Below are positions 33,275 to 42,322 of a DNA stretch of 64,000 nucleotides, piece by piece (position 1 is the stretch's first letter; each line of letters starts with the position of its first letter). The stretch covers positions 1 through 64,000 of the forward strand of contig NZ_JBAJMV010000004.1 of the NCBI RefSeq assembly GCF_036880965.1, read 5' to 3'. The DNA comes from JAUASW01 sp036880965. GTDB lineage: Bacteria; Pseudomonadota; Gammaproteobacteria; Burkholderiales; Burkholderiaceae_C. The translations under genes were made by a program, and so were the position numbers. The notes under the pieces were generated by a model. The model saw only the letters and a program-made list of their open reading frames with translations, did no database searches and was not told the origin of the DNA.

Positions 33275-35821
33275 CTAGGGCACATCGCCACGAATCGCCC
33301 CTGTCGCCGCGTCGCCGAGCTCCTGCTCGCGGCTGGCCAGGCGAGCCTGCACCCTTCGATGCTCGCTTACGTCGAAGACGATGCCAGCCATCTGACGTAC
33401 CTGGCCATTGGCATCCCATTGAGCCTGTCCGCTGGCTAGTAGCCAGTGTTCCGAGCCGTCCCGACCGCGCATCCGGAACTCAAGCTCCAGAGGCGTGCGA
33501 TCGCTGAGATGCCTCCGCAAAGCCTCAAGCAGCGCACCTCTGTCCTGCGCGTGCACTTCAGGCAGCCAGAGCCCCGGCTGGCTGCCCATTTCCTCATCGG
33601 AGAAACCAAGCAGGTCGAGCAAGGCGGTGGGAGCCTTGAGACCGCTGTCTGGCCGCCACGCCCAGACATGCCCAGTGGAAGCTGCCAACTCGAAGCGGGC
33701 CAGGCTCTCACGCAGCGCGAGTTCGGTGCGCTTTCTGAGCGTCATGTCTGCGCTGAGCGTCAGCAATGCGGGCTGACCGTCGAACTCGATTTGCTCAGCA
33801 TTGATCTGCACATCATGAACGCGACCATCTCGCAGCCGGAATGGGGCCTCGAACTGACGCAGCCTGCCATGCTGCTCGCGCAGGCGCTGCTGTAGGCGTT
33901 GATTGTCGGCCTGGCTGATGCCCATTCCTAGCTCCGGCAAGGTACGGCCGAGCAACTGCTCACGCTTCATGCCCAAGGCTTCGACGAAGGCCTGATTGGC
34001 GTCCAGCAAATGGCCCTCTGGTTGAGCAAGTACCGCGGCCGGAAGGGGCGCAGCCTGAAACAGGCGTTGAAATCGCTCGCGACTGTGGACCAGTTGGGCC
34101 TCCGCGTTCGCGCGGGCGGCATCTCGCTCCAGGATGTCGAAGCCAAGCGCAAGATCGTCTGCCAACTCAGCCAGGAGCCGCATCAGCGGGGGGTCGAACC
34201 AGTTTTCCTCTGCTACATGCAACACCAGCACGGCCTCCACGTGCCCATGGCGTTTCAGCGGCACGACAGCCACGCCACGTACGCTATGCAGGCGCGCCAT
34301 TGCATGCCAGCGGCTGGTACGAGGATCGGTCAGGTAGTCGTTGGCCACGACCGCCTGCCCGGTGCGCACCGCTTCGCCCGTTGGCGTCTGGGCAACCTCA
34401 AGGTCCTGCAAGTCCACCATGTTGTCGAGGCCCCCGTACATGTCCAAAACCGGGCCTGCCGATGCGAACATCTGCAGTCGATCCGGGTCGGTGCGAAGCC
34501 ACACGGAAGCCAGCAAGGCATGACCTGCATCGACGCAGGCCGCGCAGACTTCGCGACAGAGATCGAGCTTGTTGTTGCCTCGTATCAGTGCACGATTGGT
34601 CCGCGACAGCGCTTCGTAGAGTCCTTGCAGCCGCTCAGCCCGGCGTTCAGCAATGCGCAGACTGTCGAGCATGCGGTTGAACTCGATGGCCACGCTGCGG
34701 AATTCACTGGGGCCGGATTCGCTGGCATGCGAGTCACGCCGGCCATCGGCCACGGCACTGGCACTGCGTTGCAGTTGGTGCAGCGGCGCTGACAGGTAGC
34801 GGGCCAGCCACACAGCCAGCAACATTGCCATCCCGAGTGCGCCTGCGGCCCAGTAGAGCGTCAGGCGCAGGCGATCCCGCGAGGGTGCGAATACGTGATC
34901 GACCGGCAGCCCCGCCAGCGCCGTCCAACCCGTCTGGCTCACGGAAACCGCACTGTAGATGCGACGGACGCCGTCAGGCCCAGTGAACTCTCCTGCGCCG
35001 GTGGGCCGCTTTCGGCGGAACGCCGCCAGGTGCCCTGACAGGTCTTGCCCGATCCAGCGCTCGGCCTGCTGACTGCGAGCGACGACGAGGCCATGTTCGT
35101 CCAACAAGGTCAGGTCGCCGCCGGGCGCTGGCTCAAACTCCGCCCAGTGCCTGGACAAGGCCAACAGATCGAGTGAGACGACGAGCCAGGCCTTCGGGTG
35201 CCTGGCCTCGTCGCGCAGCACCTGAACCAGACCCAATACGGGCTTGTGCAAGAGCGGGCTGAACTGCGGTGCCGGGATGACGGCCTCGTGCCTGGCAAGT
35301 GCCTCGTTCCACCAGGGGCTGCTATCGAGCAAGACCCGCTGACCGGGCGGCAGCTTGACCGCGCTGCAGACGATTCGCTTGTCCAGTCCCAGAACGCCAA
35401 CGTTGGCCAACACGGGATCGAGCGTCAACTGGCCACGCAGCATGGCGTTGCAGCGTTCACTGTCTAGCGCCCGGACCTCGGGTAGCTCCTCCATGAAGGC
35501 CAGCAGGCGGCGCGCACGGGCCAACTCACGTTGAGCGCCTGCAGCGACCTCCATGGCCAGACGCTGCACATGCGCTTCGGCATCCTGGCGGTCGCGGTCC
35601 AGGTCGCGCCAGAGCTTGTAGGAGCTGAAGCACAACAGCGGCAGCAGTACCAAGGCACCGAAGCCCAGCAGGCGCGCCGTGAAGGGTATCGACGCACCTG
35701 TGGTGGCAACGGGAGGCGGCGGGTTCATGGGTGGCGAATGCGGCTGTTGAGCTTCAGTATCTCCGCTCCTCGGCGTTGGGTGCTCAACGCCAGGGCGGGG
35801 CCGCCGCGCTGGCACTGACAT
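33275..35821 (-). CDS. Membrane sensor (Cache-HAMP-GAF-PAS-PAS) lacking an output domain
   Basis: The protein has 848 residues. The first membrane segment (ARLLGFGALVLLPLLCF) and the second (about 305-325) enclose a periplasmic Cache-like ligand domain. A HAMP segment, a GAF domain (about 390-540, CREVCAACVDAGHALLASVWLR region) and two PAS domains (about 560-680 and 690-810) follow, ending ARLASREQELGDAATG. Proteins of this layout normally end in a histidine kinase, GGDEF or EAL domain; none is present before the stop. It is either truncated or acts through dimerisation or a partner. ATG at 35821 follows the upstream stop by two bases; a GTG at 35827 is the alternative. Confidence 0.7.
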   Translation of the reverse strand: MSVPARRPRPGVEHPTPRSGDTEAQQPHSPPMNPPPPVATTGASIPFTARLLGFGALVLLPLLCFSSYKLWRDLDRDRQDAEAHVQRLAMEVAAGAQRELARARRLLAFMEELPEVRALDSERCNAMLRGQLTLDPVLANVGVLGLDKRIVCSAVKLPPGQRVLLDSSPWWNEALARHEAVIPAPQFSPLLHKPVLGLVQVLRDEARHPKAWLVVSLDLLALSRHWAEFEPAPGGDLTLLDEHGLVVARSQQAERWIGQDLSGHLAAFRRKRPTGAGEFTGPDGVRRIYSAVSVSQTGWTALAGLPVDHVFAPSRDRLRLTLYWAAGALGMAMLLAVWLARYLSAPLHQLQRSASAVADGRRDSHASESGPSEFRSVAIEFNRMLDSLRIAERRAERLQGLYEALSRTNRALIRGNNKLDLCREVCAACVDAGHALLASVWLRTDPDRLQMFASAGPVLDMYGGLDNMVDLQDLEVAQTPTGEAVRTGQAVVANDYLTDPRTSRWHAMARLHSVRGVAVVPLKRHGHVEAVLVLHVAEENWFDPPLMRLLAELADDLALGFDILERDAARANAEAQLVHSRERFQRLFQAAPLPAAVLAQPEGHLLDANQAFVEALGMKREQLLGRTLPELGMGISQADNQRLQQRLREQHGRLRQFEAPFRLRDGRVHDVQINAEQIEFDGQPALLTLSADMTLRKRTELALRESLARFELAASTGHVWAWRPDSGLKAPTALLDLLGFSDEEMGSQPGLWLPEVHAQDRGALLEALRRHLSDRTPLELEFRMRGRDGSEHWLLASGQAQWDANGQVRQMAGIVFDVSEHRRVQARLASREQELGDAATGAIRGDVP

Positions 35822-35823
35822 GG

Positions 35824-36117
35824 TCACGCATCGGGCCCCAAGGCAGACCGCAGTACGGACAAATCCTGTGCAGGAGACGCCAGCATCACGACGCGGCTGC
35901 CTGGCGCCATGCGACGCCAGTTCGACAGCAGAGCGGCGCCACGTTGCGCCAACAAGTGGGGATCCAGTATCAACAACTCCACGCGGTCTGGTGCCATGGT
36001 GAAGACCGAGGCGGAGTCGAGAGGGTCGCCGCCATGGGCTTCATGGCCCGCGCTGCGACATGCAACACGCAAGCGCTCGCGCCGGAAGGGGTCCGCAATC
36101 AGCAGCAGTATCCGCAT
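35824..36117 (-). CDS. Short degenerate receiver-like protein
   Basis: The protein has 97 residues. MRILLLIADPFRRERLRVAC resembles the first strand and helix of a response-regulator receiver, with one Asp where two acidic residues are usual. LLILDPHLLAQRG resembles the phospho-acceptor strand with an Asp, and VVMLAS resembles the fourth strand. The protein stops before the region with the conserved Lys. It lies 21 bp after the MCP gene on the same strand and two bases before the sensor start. It may be a non-phosphorylated adaptor or a decaying receiver. Confidence 0.55.
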   Translation of the reverse strand: MRILLLIADPFRRERLRVACRSAGHEAHGGDPLDSASVFTMAPDRVELLILDPHLLAQRGAALLSNWRRMAPGSRVVMLASPAQDLSVLRSALGPDA

Positions 36118-36138
36118 GATCTCGCCCAGCAGGGCCGC

Positions 36139-37827
36139 TCAGAAGTTGCTCCATTCACCACCGCCGGTGGCGGCAACCGGTCTGGCGGCTGTCACCTGTG
36201 TTGTGGCAGCGGCCGGTCGCTGGGCCGGTCGCGGCGCTGCGGCAGGCCTGGGCGCGGGTGCGGCAGGAAGCCCACTCTGCCCGTGGCTGAGCTTGAAGAA
36301 GGCCACTGCCTGCACCAGCTGCGTGGCCTGCACTTTCAGACTCTCTGCGGCTGCCGCGCTTTCCTCGACGAGGGCAGCGTTCTGCTGGGTGACCTGGTCC
36401 ATCTGCGTGACCGCCTCACCGATCTGCGCGACGCCGCTCGACTGCTCGGTGCTCGCCGCGCTGATCTCGCCGACGATGTCGCTGACGCGTCGGATCGACG
36501 CCACGATGTCCTGCATCTTCGCGCCGGCTTCGTCTACCAGCTGGGTGCCGGCGCTGACGCGCTCGACGCTGGTGGAGATCAGGCTCTTGATCTCCTTGGC
36601 CGCGTCGGCGCTGCGCTTGGCCAGGCTGCGAACCTCGCTGGCCACCACCGCAAAGCCGCGGCCTTGCTCGCCGGCACGTGCCGCCTCTACGGCGGCGTTC
36701 AGCGCCAGGATGTTGGTCTGGAATGCAATGCCGTCAATCACGCCGATGATGTCCGAGATCCGCTGCGAGCTCTCATTGATGCCCTTCATCGTCTCGACCA
36801 CGCGGCCCACCACCTGGCCGCCTTCGACCGCAGTGGTCGAGGCGCTCATCGCGAGCTGATTGGCCTGTTGGGCGTTGTCGGCGTTCTGGCGCACGGTGCT
36901 GCCCAGTTGCTCCATTGATGCGGCGGTTTCCTCGAGCGCGCTGGCCTGCTCTTCGGTGCGCTGCGAAAGGTCCTGGTTGCCCTGGGCGATCTGGGCGCTC
37001 GCGGTGGCCACGCTCTCCGAGCCCATGCGCACCTCGCTGACCACGCTGTTGAGCTTCTGCTGCATCGTGGCCAGTGCGCGCAACAGCTGCGCGGTCTCGT
37101 TCTTTCCCTCGACTCGCATGTCGCGGGAGAGGTCGCCATCGGCCACGGCGCGTGCCACCTCGACCGCATGGTTCACCGGCCCGGTGATGGCGCGGATGAT
37201 CCACAGTGCCAGCGCGACGGCGGCCAGCAGGGCAATCACAGCGGCAACCAGCAGCACGGTCTTGACTGCACTGAGGTTGCTGTTGGCCCGCTCGCCCGAC
37301 TGCTTCATCAACTCGGTCTGGAAGTCCATGCCTTGCTCGATGCTGGTCATGTAGGCGGTCTGCAGCGGACTGAGTTGGGTGGTCAGCAAGGTCCGTGCCT
37401 CGTCGATCTTGCCGGCATCCACGAGCTCAAGAAACTTGCTCTGCCCGCCGATGTAGGCGTTGCGCGCATCCTGGATCGCCTTCAGGCCGGCACGGCCTTT
37501 CTCGGAGCTGATTGATTTGTCGAGCTGATCCAGTGAATCGCCGATGATCTTGCGCGCAGCGTCGATGATGGTGCGCTGCTTCTGCAGTGCGGCCTTGTCT
37601 TCGAGCAGCAGCATGTCGCGCATGCCACGGGCGATGTCATTGGTGCGGTCGATCATGGCCGAGAGTGTCAGCACCTTGGGCATGCGGTCCTCTAGCACCA
37701 GGTCGAAGTCCTCGTCGACTTGGTCCATGCGCACGAACGCGATCGCGCTGATGAGCGCAATGATGGCGGTCAGCAGGCCGAAACCCAGGGTGAGACGGGT
37801 CGATATCTTCATGTCGCTCATGTTCAT
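36139..37827 (-). CDS. Methyl-accepting chemotaxis protein
   Basis: The protein has 562 residues. Membrane segments at about 12-34 and 192-214 enclose a four-helix-bundle periplasmic domain. A HAMP domain (about 216-268) leads to the coiled-coil signalling domain, whose tip AARAGEQGRGFAVVASEVRS binds CheA and CheW. A Pro/Ala-rich linker ends with EWSNF, a likely CheR/CheB-docking pentapeptide of the xWxxF type. Dominant signals are small molecules sensed in the periplasm; the ligand is unknown. GGAG precedes the ATG at 37827. cheW is 38 bp upstream, so both use the promoter near 38433-38480. Confidence 0.9.
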   Translation of the reverse strand: MNMSDMKISTRLTLGFGLLTAIIALISAIAFVRMDQVDEDFDLVLEDRMPKVLTLSAMIDRTNDIARGMRDMLLLEDKAALQKQRTIIDAARKIIGDSLDQLDKSISSEKGRAGLKAIQDARNAYIGGQSKFLELVDAGKIDEARTLLTTQLSPLQTAYMTSIEQGMDFQTELMKQSGERANSNLSAVKTVLLVAAVIALLAAVALALWIIRAITGPVNHAVEVARAVADGDLSRDMRVEGKNETAQLLRALATMQQKLNSVVSEVRMGSESVATASAQIAQGNQDLSQRTEEQASALEETAASMEQLGSTVRQNADNAQQANQLAMSASTTAVEGGQVVGRVVETMKGINESSQRISDIIGVIDGIAFQTNILALNAAVEAARAGEQGRGFAVVASEVRSLAKRSADAAKEIKSLISTSVERVSAGTQLVDEAGAKMQDIVASIRRVSDIVGEISAASTEQSSGVAQIGEAVTQMDQVTQQNAALVEESAAAAESLKVQATQLVQAVAFFKLSHGQSGLPAAPAPRPAAAPRPAQRPAAATTQVTAARPVAATGGGEWSNF

Positions 37828-37865
37828 GGGGACTCCTTCGAAACAGGGGGCGCGAGAGGGTGGGG

Positions 37866-38363
37866 TTAGGCCTCGAACAGGCCGAGATCGGTGCCTGCCA
37901 GCAGGCGGTTGATGTCGAGCAGGATCAGCAGGCGCTCGATGTCGCCCTGCGTGACGTGACCCAGGCCGGTGATGTGGCCGGCATCAACGGATTGGTTGAA
38001 GCTCGGGGCGGGCTGGATCTCGCTGCTCTTGAGTTCCTGCACGTCGACGACCGAGTCGACGACGACGCCCACCGTGTGTGAGGCAATGCTCAGCACCACG
38101 GTGACCGTCAGGCTGTTGAACTCTGCCGGCACGCCAAACTTGAGACGCAAGTCGATGATGGGAACGATGACGCCGCGCAGATTGAGCACGCCGCGCACGA
38201 AGTCCGGCGCGCCGGCGATGCGCGTGGCGGCTTCGTAGCTGCGGATTTCCTGCACTTGCAGGATGTCGATGCCGTATTCCTCCTGGCCGAGCCGGAAGCT
38301 CAGGTACTCGCCGCCGCCGGCCTGAGCCGAGCTCTGCAGAGGGGCACTTACAACCATGTCCAT
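37866..38363 (-). CDS. cheW: Chemotaxis coupling protein
   Basis: The protein has 165 residues, a normal CheW size. GGEYLSFRLGQEEYGIDILQVQEIRSYEAATRIAGAP opens the SH3-like fold (quoted here in part as EYGIDILQVQEIR), and GVLNLRGVIVPIIDLR is the conserved core. CheW bridges receptors and the CheA kinase. The start at 38363 has GGAAGG upstream; the frame to 38411 has no support. There is no cheA, cheY, cheB or cheR nearby, so the pair must plug into a chemosensory system encoded elsewhere. Confidence 0.9.
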   Translation of the reverse strand: MDMVVSAPLQSSAQAGGGEYLSFRLGQEEYGIDILQVQEIRSYEAATRIAGAPDFVRGVLNLRGVIVPIIDLRLKFGVPAEFNSLTVTVVLSIASHTVGVVVDSVVDVQELKSSEIQPAPSFNQSVDAGHITGLGHVTQGDIERLLILLDINRLLAGTDLGLFEA

Positions 38364-38432
38364 GACTTGCCTTCCGTGAGTGACCGCATTCCCGAGGCGG
38401 ACTGTGGTCACGCGCCTCTGGGCCTGGTCCCC

Positions 38433-38480
38433 ACTCTAGGCAGCCCCTGCTCGCGGGTCTGTAGGGAATTCTTGATGCGC
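38433..38480 (-). promoter_or_regulatory. cheW-MCP promoter with element shared with 56085-56132
   Basis: On the minus strand, a 22-bp element with core TCAAGAATTCCCTACAG (38459-38480) is followed after 19 bp by CTAGAGTGG, giving a -10-like TAGAGT at 38433-38438. The same element (20 of 22 bases) with the same 19-bp gap to CTACAGTGG precedes the MASE3-GGDEF-EAL gene. There is no consensus -35 at the correct distance, which suggests an activator-dependent promoter. The element is a near-palindrome around GAATTC. Confidence 0.6.
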
Positions 38481-38535
38481 GCCGTGGGGCGACATCTCTG
38501 GCGCAGCCCTTGGGCGAGCGCGCCTGCGCCTGCGC

Positions 38536-39180
38536 TCAGTTGCCGTCGGCGTCGATCAGCTCTGCCCGGATCGCGAAGCGCACCAGGGCCGGCAGATCGG
38601 CGACACCGAGCTTGCCCATCAGGCGGCTGCGGTAGGTATCGACCGTCTTGGGCGAGAGATGCAGCTGTTCGCCAATCGTGGCACTGGAAAGTCCCTTGAC
38701 CACGAGGGTGACGATCTGGCGTTCCCGCGGAGACAGCTCGGCGAGCAGGTCGGGTTCGGTGCCTGCCGTCAGGCCTTGCAGGGCGAGCTCGGCCACCTCG
38801 GGGCTGAGATGGCGTCGACCGGTCATCACTGCCGCAATCGCCTCCAGCAGTTCATTGCGAGAGGCCCCCTTCAGCACATAGCCGGCTGCGCCGAGCCGCA
38901 AGGCCTCGGCCACATGGCGGGGCTGGGCTGACATGCTGAGCACGATGCAGCGGCAGCGCAGACGGCGGCGCTGCAGTTCCTCCAGCATCTCGAAGCCGGA
39001 CCGGTTGCCCAGGCTGAGGTCCAGCAGCAGGAGATCGGGCTGCTGCGCACTCACCCCTGCCAGGCCAGCTGTCGGATCTGCCGCCTCCCCAGTCACCGCG
39101 TGTCCGGCGGCCTCCAGCAGCGCGCGCAGGCCATCGCGCACGATGGCATGGTCATCGACCAGGTAGATACGGTAGTTCAT
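38536..39180 (-). CDS. LuxR/NarL-family response regulator
   Basis: The protein has 214 residues. The receiver domain has the acidic pair in VDDHAIVRDGL, phospho-acceptor Asp in LLLLDLSLG and Lys in GYVLKGAS. A LuxR-type helix-turn-helix follows (LSPRERQIVTLVVKGLSSA, then LHLSPKTVDTYRSRLMGKLG). The start at 39180 overlaps the stop of the kinase gene (ATGA), identifying its partner. Regulators of this type bind short inverted repeats. The shared element at the cheW and MASE3-GGDEF-EAL promoters is a plausible target, but this is inference. Confidence 0.88.
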   Translation of the reverse strand: MNYRIYLVDDHAIVRDGLRALLEAAGHAVTGEAADPTAGLAGVSAQQPDLLLLDLSLGNRSGFEMLEELQRRRLRCRCIVLSMSAQPRHVAEALRLGAAGYVLKGASRNELLEAIAAVMTGRRHLSPEVAELALQGLTAGTEPDLLAELSPRERQIVTLVVKGLSSATIGEQLHLSPKTVDTYRSRLMGKLGVADLPALVRFAIRAELIDADGN

Positions 39181-41447
39181 GCCTGCGTCTCCTCCCAATG
39201 CAGCGTGATCACGGTGCCGCCGCCCGGCACAGAACCGACTTCGAACTGCCCGCCTATGGCGATCGAACGCTCGCGCATGCCCACCAGCCCAAGATGGCCA
39301 GGGCGTGTCGCGCTGGCATCGCCGCGCAGCCCCACGCCGTCATCGGCGACCTCCAGCCGCAGCCAGCGGGCGCCGCCTTCCAGCCGCACGCAGACCTCGC
39401 TGCCGCCTGCATGCAGGAGGGCATTGGCGACTGCCTCGCGGGCTACCATGAAGACCGCATACTCGACATCGCTACTCCAGCGTCGTCCAGCCAGAGCTGG
39501 CGCCGATTCCAGCCGCAGACGCACGTGCCCGGCCTGCTGGCGCCGGCTGCGCAGCTCGTTGTCGAGCGCGTCTACCAGCCCTTGTTCGGCCAGCAGCGTG
39601 GGACGCAGCTCGACCAGCACCTGGCGGATTTCCCGGATGGCCTGGTTGATCAGCTGGTCGACTCGCGCATGGCGATCCGCTTCCACCTGCGTGGCCAGTT
39701 GCGCCTCGCTGACGAAATCGATGCGCATCGCGGTGAGCGTCTGGCCCAGCTGGTCGTGCAGTATTTGAGCGAGGCGGGTGTTGCTGGCCTTTTCCTGCGC
39801 GATCAGCTGATGGGTCAGTTCGGTCAGCTCGGTCTGATAGCGCAGCAGCGAGCGTTCGGTGCGCACTCGCTCGGTCACATCGCGCAGGATGGCGGTAAGG
39901 ACCTGAGTCTTGTTCACTGTGACCTGGGAGATCGATGCTTCGAGTTCCAGTTCACTGCCATCGGCGCGCAGGCCTTGGACGCGTCCGGGACCCATGCTGC
40001 GGCTGGACACGCCCGCTGCGGCAAAGCGCGTCATGTCCTGCCGATGGTGCGCCTGGGCTCGCGCCGGGAGCAGGCGGTCCAGGCCCTGGCCCAGCATGGC
40101 CTCGGCCTTGTGGCCGAAGATACGTTCGGCGGCCGGGTTGAACAGGCGCACGCGGCCTTCGGCATCGCAGCTGACGATGGCGTCACTGGCGGAGTTGATC
40201 ACTGCCGCGAGCAAGGCTTCTTGCTCGCGCAGTTGCAGCATGGCCATGCGGCTGTCCGTGACATCGGTCTGCACGCCATCCCAGCACATGCGGTCGCCGA
40301 CCAGCCAGCGCGGCATGGAAGCCAGATGCATCCAGCGCTCCACGCCGTCGGTGCGCCGCATGCGGACGGTGACATCGAAGCGTTGCAGTCTGGCGGCCGA
40401 CTCCTGCTCGGCCGCGCGGACCATGATCTGGTCGGCGGGATGGATGCGGCCATAGAGTGCTGCCGGATCCGCCAGCGCGGCGGCAGCGGTCACCCCGGTT
40501 ACCCGTTCGATCGCAGCACTGACATGGGTGAATCGCGTGCTGCCGTCGCGCTCTCGCACCAGTTGGTAGACCACGGTGTCCGGCAGGTTGTCAGCGACGG
40601 CGCGCATGCGCTGCTCGTTGTCGTGGCTGCGCTGTTCGGCCTGCTGGAGTGCCTCGAAGGGCGCGCGCAGGCTGCCGATGTAGGTGGCCCAGTAGAGCAG
40701 GGCATAGCCGACCAGCTTGTAGCCGTGGCCGACGATATTCTGCAGGTCCGACGGGCGCACATAGTTGCTGAACGACAGCTCGCCAATGCCGATCACCCAG
40801 GCCGAGCAGGCCAGCAGCAGAAAGCGCTGCTCTCCGTCGCTGCGCCAGCGTCGCCACAGCATGCCTGCAATCCCGAGATTGAGCAGGCACAGCGCCCATT
40901 CGTAGCCGATCTTGAACGGTGTGACGCCCTGCCCGGGCACGAAGGTGGTCGGGAAGCCGGCCATGCCCGAACTGCCCCAGGTCACCAGGGCCAGGGCCAG
41001 CAGCAGGCCGGCCAGCAGCGAGCCGTTGCGCGAGAGCCTGGACATCCATCCCAGGGCGATCATGGCCAGCGTCAGCGCCTCGACCGTGCGGCCCATGAGC
41101 CAGAAGAAGATGGCGCGCGAGGTGCTCGTCGACCCCAGCAATGCCGGCATGCCGTCGTAAGTCAGGGCGTGCACCACGTCGCAGATGCCGACCACGACAA
41201 AGCCCCCGATCAGCAGCGGCAAGTGCCTGTCGGTCTGGCTGCCGAAGGTGTGCCAGGACACCGTGGCAATCAGCGCGGCGATCACGAAGGCGAACATTTC
41301 CAGCAGCAGGTGCAGGCTCAGCATGCTGGTGTGGGCCGGCAGGTGCATGGGCGCCGGTGGCAGGCTCAACAGCAGGCCCTGCGTCAGCAGCGCCGAGACA
41401 GCGATGAACAGGCAGAGACGGCCGGTGGCGGTGGTGGGCAGGCGCAT
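39177..41447 (-). CDS. MASE3-PAS-PAS histidine kinase (NarX/UhpB-type)
   Basis: The protein has 756 residues. Seven or so membrane segments in the first 230 residues carry MASE3 features (HLLLEMFAFVIAAL, ICDVVHALTYDGMPALL, FFWLMGRT). Two PAS domains (about 260-390 and 395-510) follow. The HisKA_3 dimerisation domain has the acceptor His near 564 in ILHDQLGQTLTAMR. The ATPase domain ends the protein (MVAREAVANALLHAG, GHLGLVGMRERS). ATG at 41447 begins just before the first membrane segment; the open frame to 41537 is Arg/Ala-rich and unlikely. It is encoded between a solute-binding protein gene and its regulator. The MASE3 part resembles that of the protein at 56178. Confidence 0.85.
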   Translation of the reverse strand: MRLPTTATGRLCLFIAVSALLTQGLLLSLPPAPMHLPAHTSMLSLHLLLEMFAFVIAALIATVSWHTFGSQTDRHLPLLIGGFVVVGICDVVHALTYDGMPALLGSTSTSRAIFFWLMGRTVEALTLAMIALGWMSRLSRNGSLLAGLLLALALVTWGSSGMAGFPTTFVPGQGVTPFKIGYEWALCLLNLGIAGMLWRRWRSDGEQRFLLLACSAWVIGIGELSFSNYVRPSDLQNIVGHGYKLVGYALLYWATYIGSLRAPFEALQQAEQRSHDNEQRMRAVADNLPDTVVYQLVRERDGSTRFTHVSAAIERVTGVTAAAALADPAALYGRIHPADQIMVRAAEQESAARLQRFDVTVRMRRTDGVERWMHLASMPRWLVGDRMCWDGVQTDVTDSRMAMLQLREQEALLAAVINSASDAIVSCDAEGRVRLFNPAAERIFGHKAEAMLGQGLDRLLPARAQAHHRQDMTRFAAAGVSSRSMGPGRVQGLRADGSELELEASISQVTVNKTQVLTAILRDVTERVRTERSLLRYQTELTELTHQLIAQEKASNTRLAQILHDQLGQTLTAMRIDFVSEAQLATQVEADRHARVDQLINQAIREIRQVLVELRPTLLAEQGLVDALDNELRSRRQQAGHVRLRLESAPALAGRRWSSDVEYAVFMVAREAVANALLHAGGSEVCVRLEGGARWLRLEVADDGVGLRGDASATRPGHLGLVGMRERSIAIGGQFEVGSVPGGGTVITLHWEETQA

Positions 41448-41529
41448 GCGGGCTGATGTTAAGCGCCGTGCCGAGCTCGCTGCTGCTCGCTGGGTCGGAT
41501 TTGCAACTGACCTGCAAGCCGCCGGCCTG

Positions 41530-42312
41530 CTAGTCACGGTGCTCGGGCCGGTCCCTCAGGCGTGCGATCTGCGACCACCAGCGGTCGCTCAGCTGTCGGG
41601 TCGCGGGTCCCATCGTTCTGGCGGCCGCCGCATAGAAGTCCTGCCGTGTCAGCGCTACCGGCATGACCACCAGGGCCCCGGCGTGGCCGTCCGCGAGTGC
41701 AAGCTCGATCTCCTCCTGCAAACCGAGCACCACGTCGAAGCGGCCGGAGGCCAGCATGCGCAGCACGCGCGGCACGGTCAGGCCGCTCTGATCCACCGAG
41801 AAGCCCAGCGCAGAGGCCGCGCTGACGTTGGCCAGTTGATTGGCACGCACGCCGACCAGCAGCTCTCGGCCAGCGGGGAGGTCGCCGACCATGTGCTGGC
41901 CATCCCAGTCCAGCCGCGTCGTGGCGCGCCGGACCCAGACCAGGGCAGTCCGGGCCACCCGCCGCTCGACATCCACCTGGCCCGCGCGCATCGGGAAATC
42001 GAGCCGGTCCAGCAGTTCAGGGATGGGCGCGGCGAGCAGCAGGTCGGCCTGACCGGCCTGGGTCATCTGGCGGCAGCGCCCCGGCGGAAAGCGCAGCAGG
42101 ACGACGGCGATGTCGATCTGCCGGCCCGCCTCGATCATCAGGCGCTCGGCCCGCCCAGGCTTGGCCGGGTCGTGGGTGAGGTAAGGCGGAATCGGCTGGT
42201 CACCGATGCAGACGCGCAGCGTCGCCTCTTGTTCGGGCCTGGGCTCGGCTGCCGCTGCGGCCGCATGAAGCAGCAGCGCCAGAAGCCAGGGACCATGTGC
42301 GTGCCACCGCAT
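41530..42312 (-). CDS. Periplasmic solute-binding protein (family 3-like)
   Basis: The protein has 260 residues. A signal peptide (PWLLALLLHAAAAAAEP) is followed by a domain resembling amino-acid-type binding proteins: ATLRVCIGDQPIPPYL, GRCRQMTQAGQADLLLAAP and VLRMLASGRFDVVLGLQEE. No ABC permease or ATPase is nearby. It ends 82 bp before the MASE3 kinase on the same strand, so a sensory role presenting a ligand to the kinase is likely. It begins ten bases after the stop of the MBL-fold gene, so the transcript may extend from the upstream cluster. Confidence 0.7.
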   Translation of the reverse strand: MRWHAHGPWLLALLLHAAAAAAEPRPEQEATLRVCIGDQPIPPYLTHDPAKPGRAERLMIEAGRQIDIAVVLLRFPPGRCRQMTQAGQADLLLAAPIPELLDRLDFPMRAGQVDVERRVARTALVWVRRATTRLDWDGQHMVGDLPAGRELLVGVRANQLANVSAASALGFSVDQSGLTVPRVLRMLASGRFDVVLGLQEEIELALADGHAGALVVMPVALTRQDFYAAAARTMGPATRQLSDRWWSQIARLRDRPEHRD

Positions 42313-42322
42313 GCCGCTCGCC

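Noticed and set aside
33037..33507. 156-codon frame overlapping the end of the sensor gene
   Set aside because: Half is antisense to the PAS domain and the rest has an unremarkable composition without a start signal.
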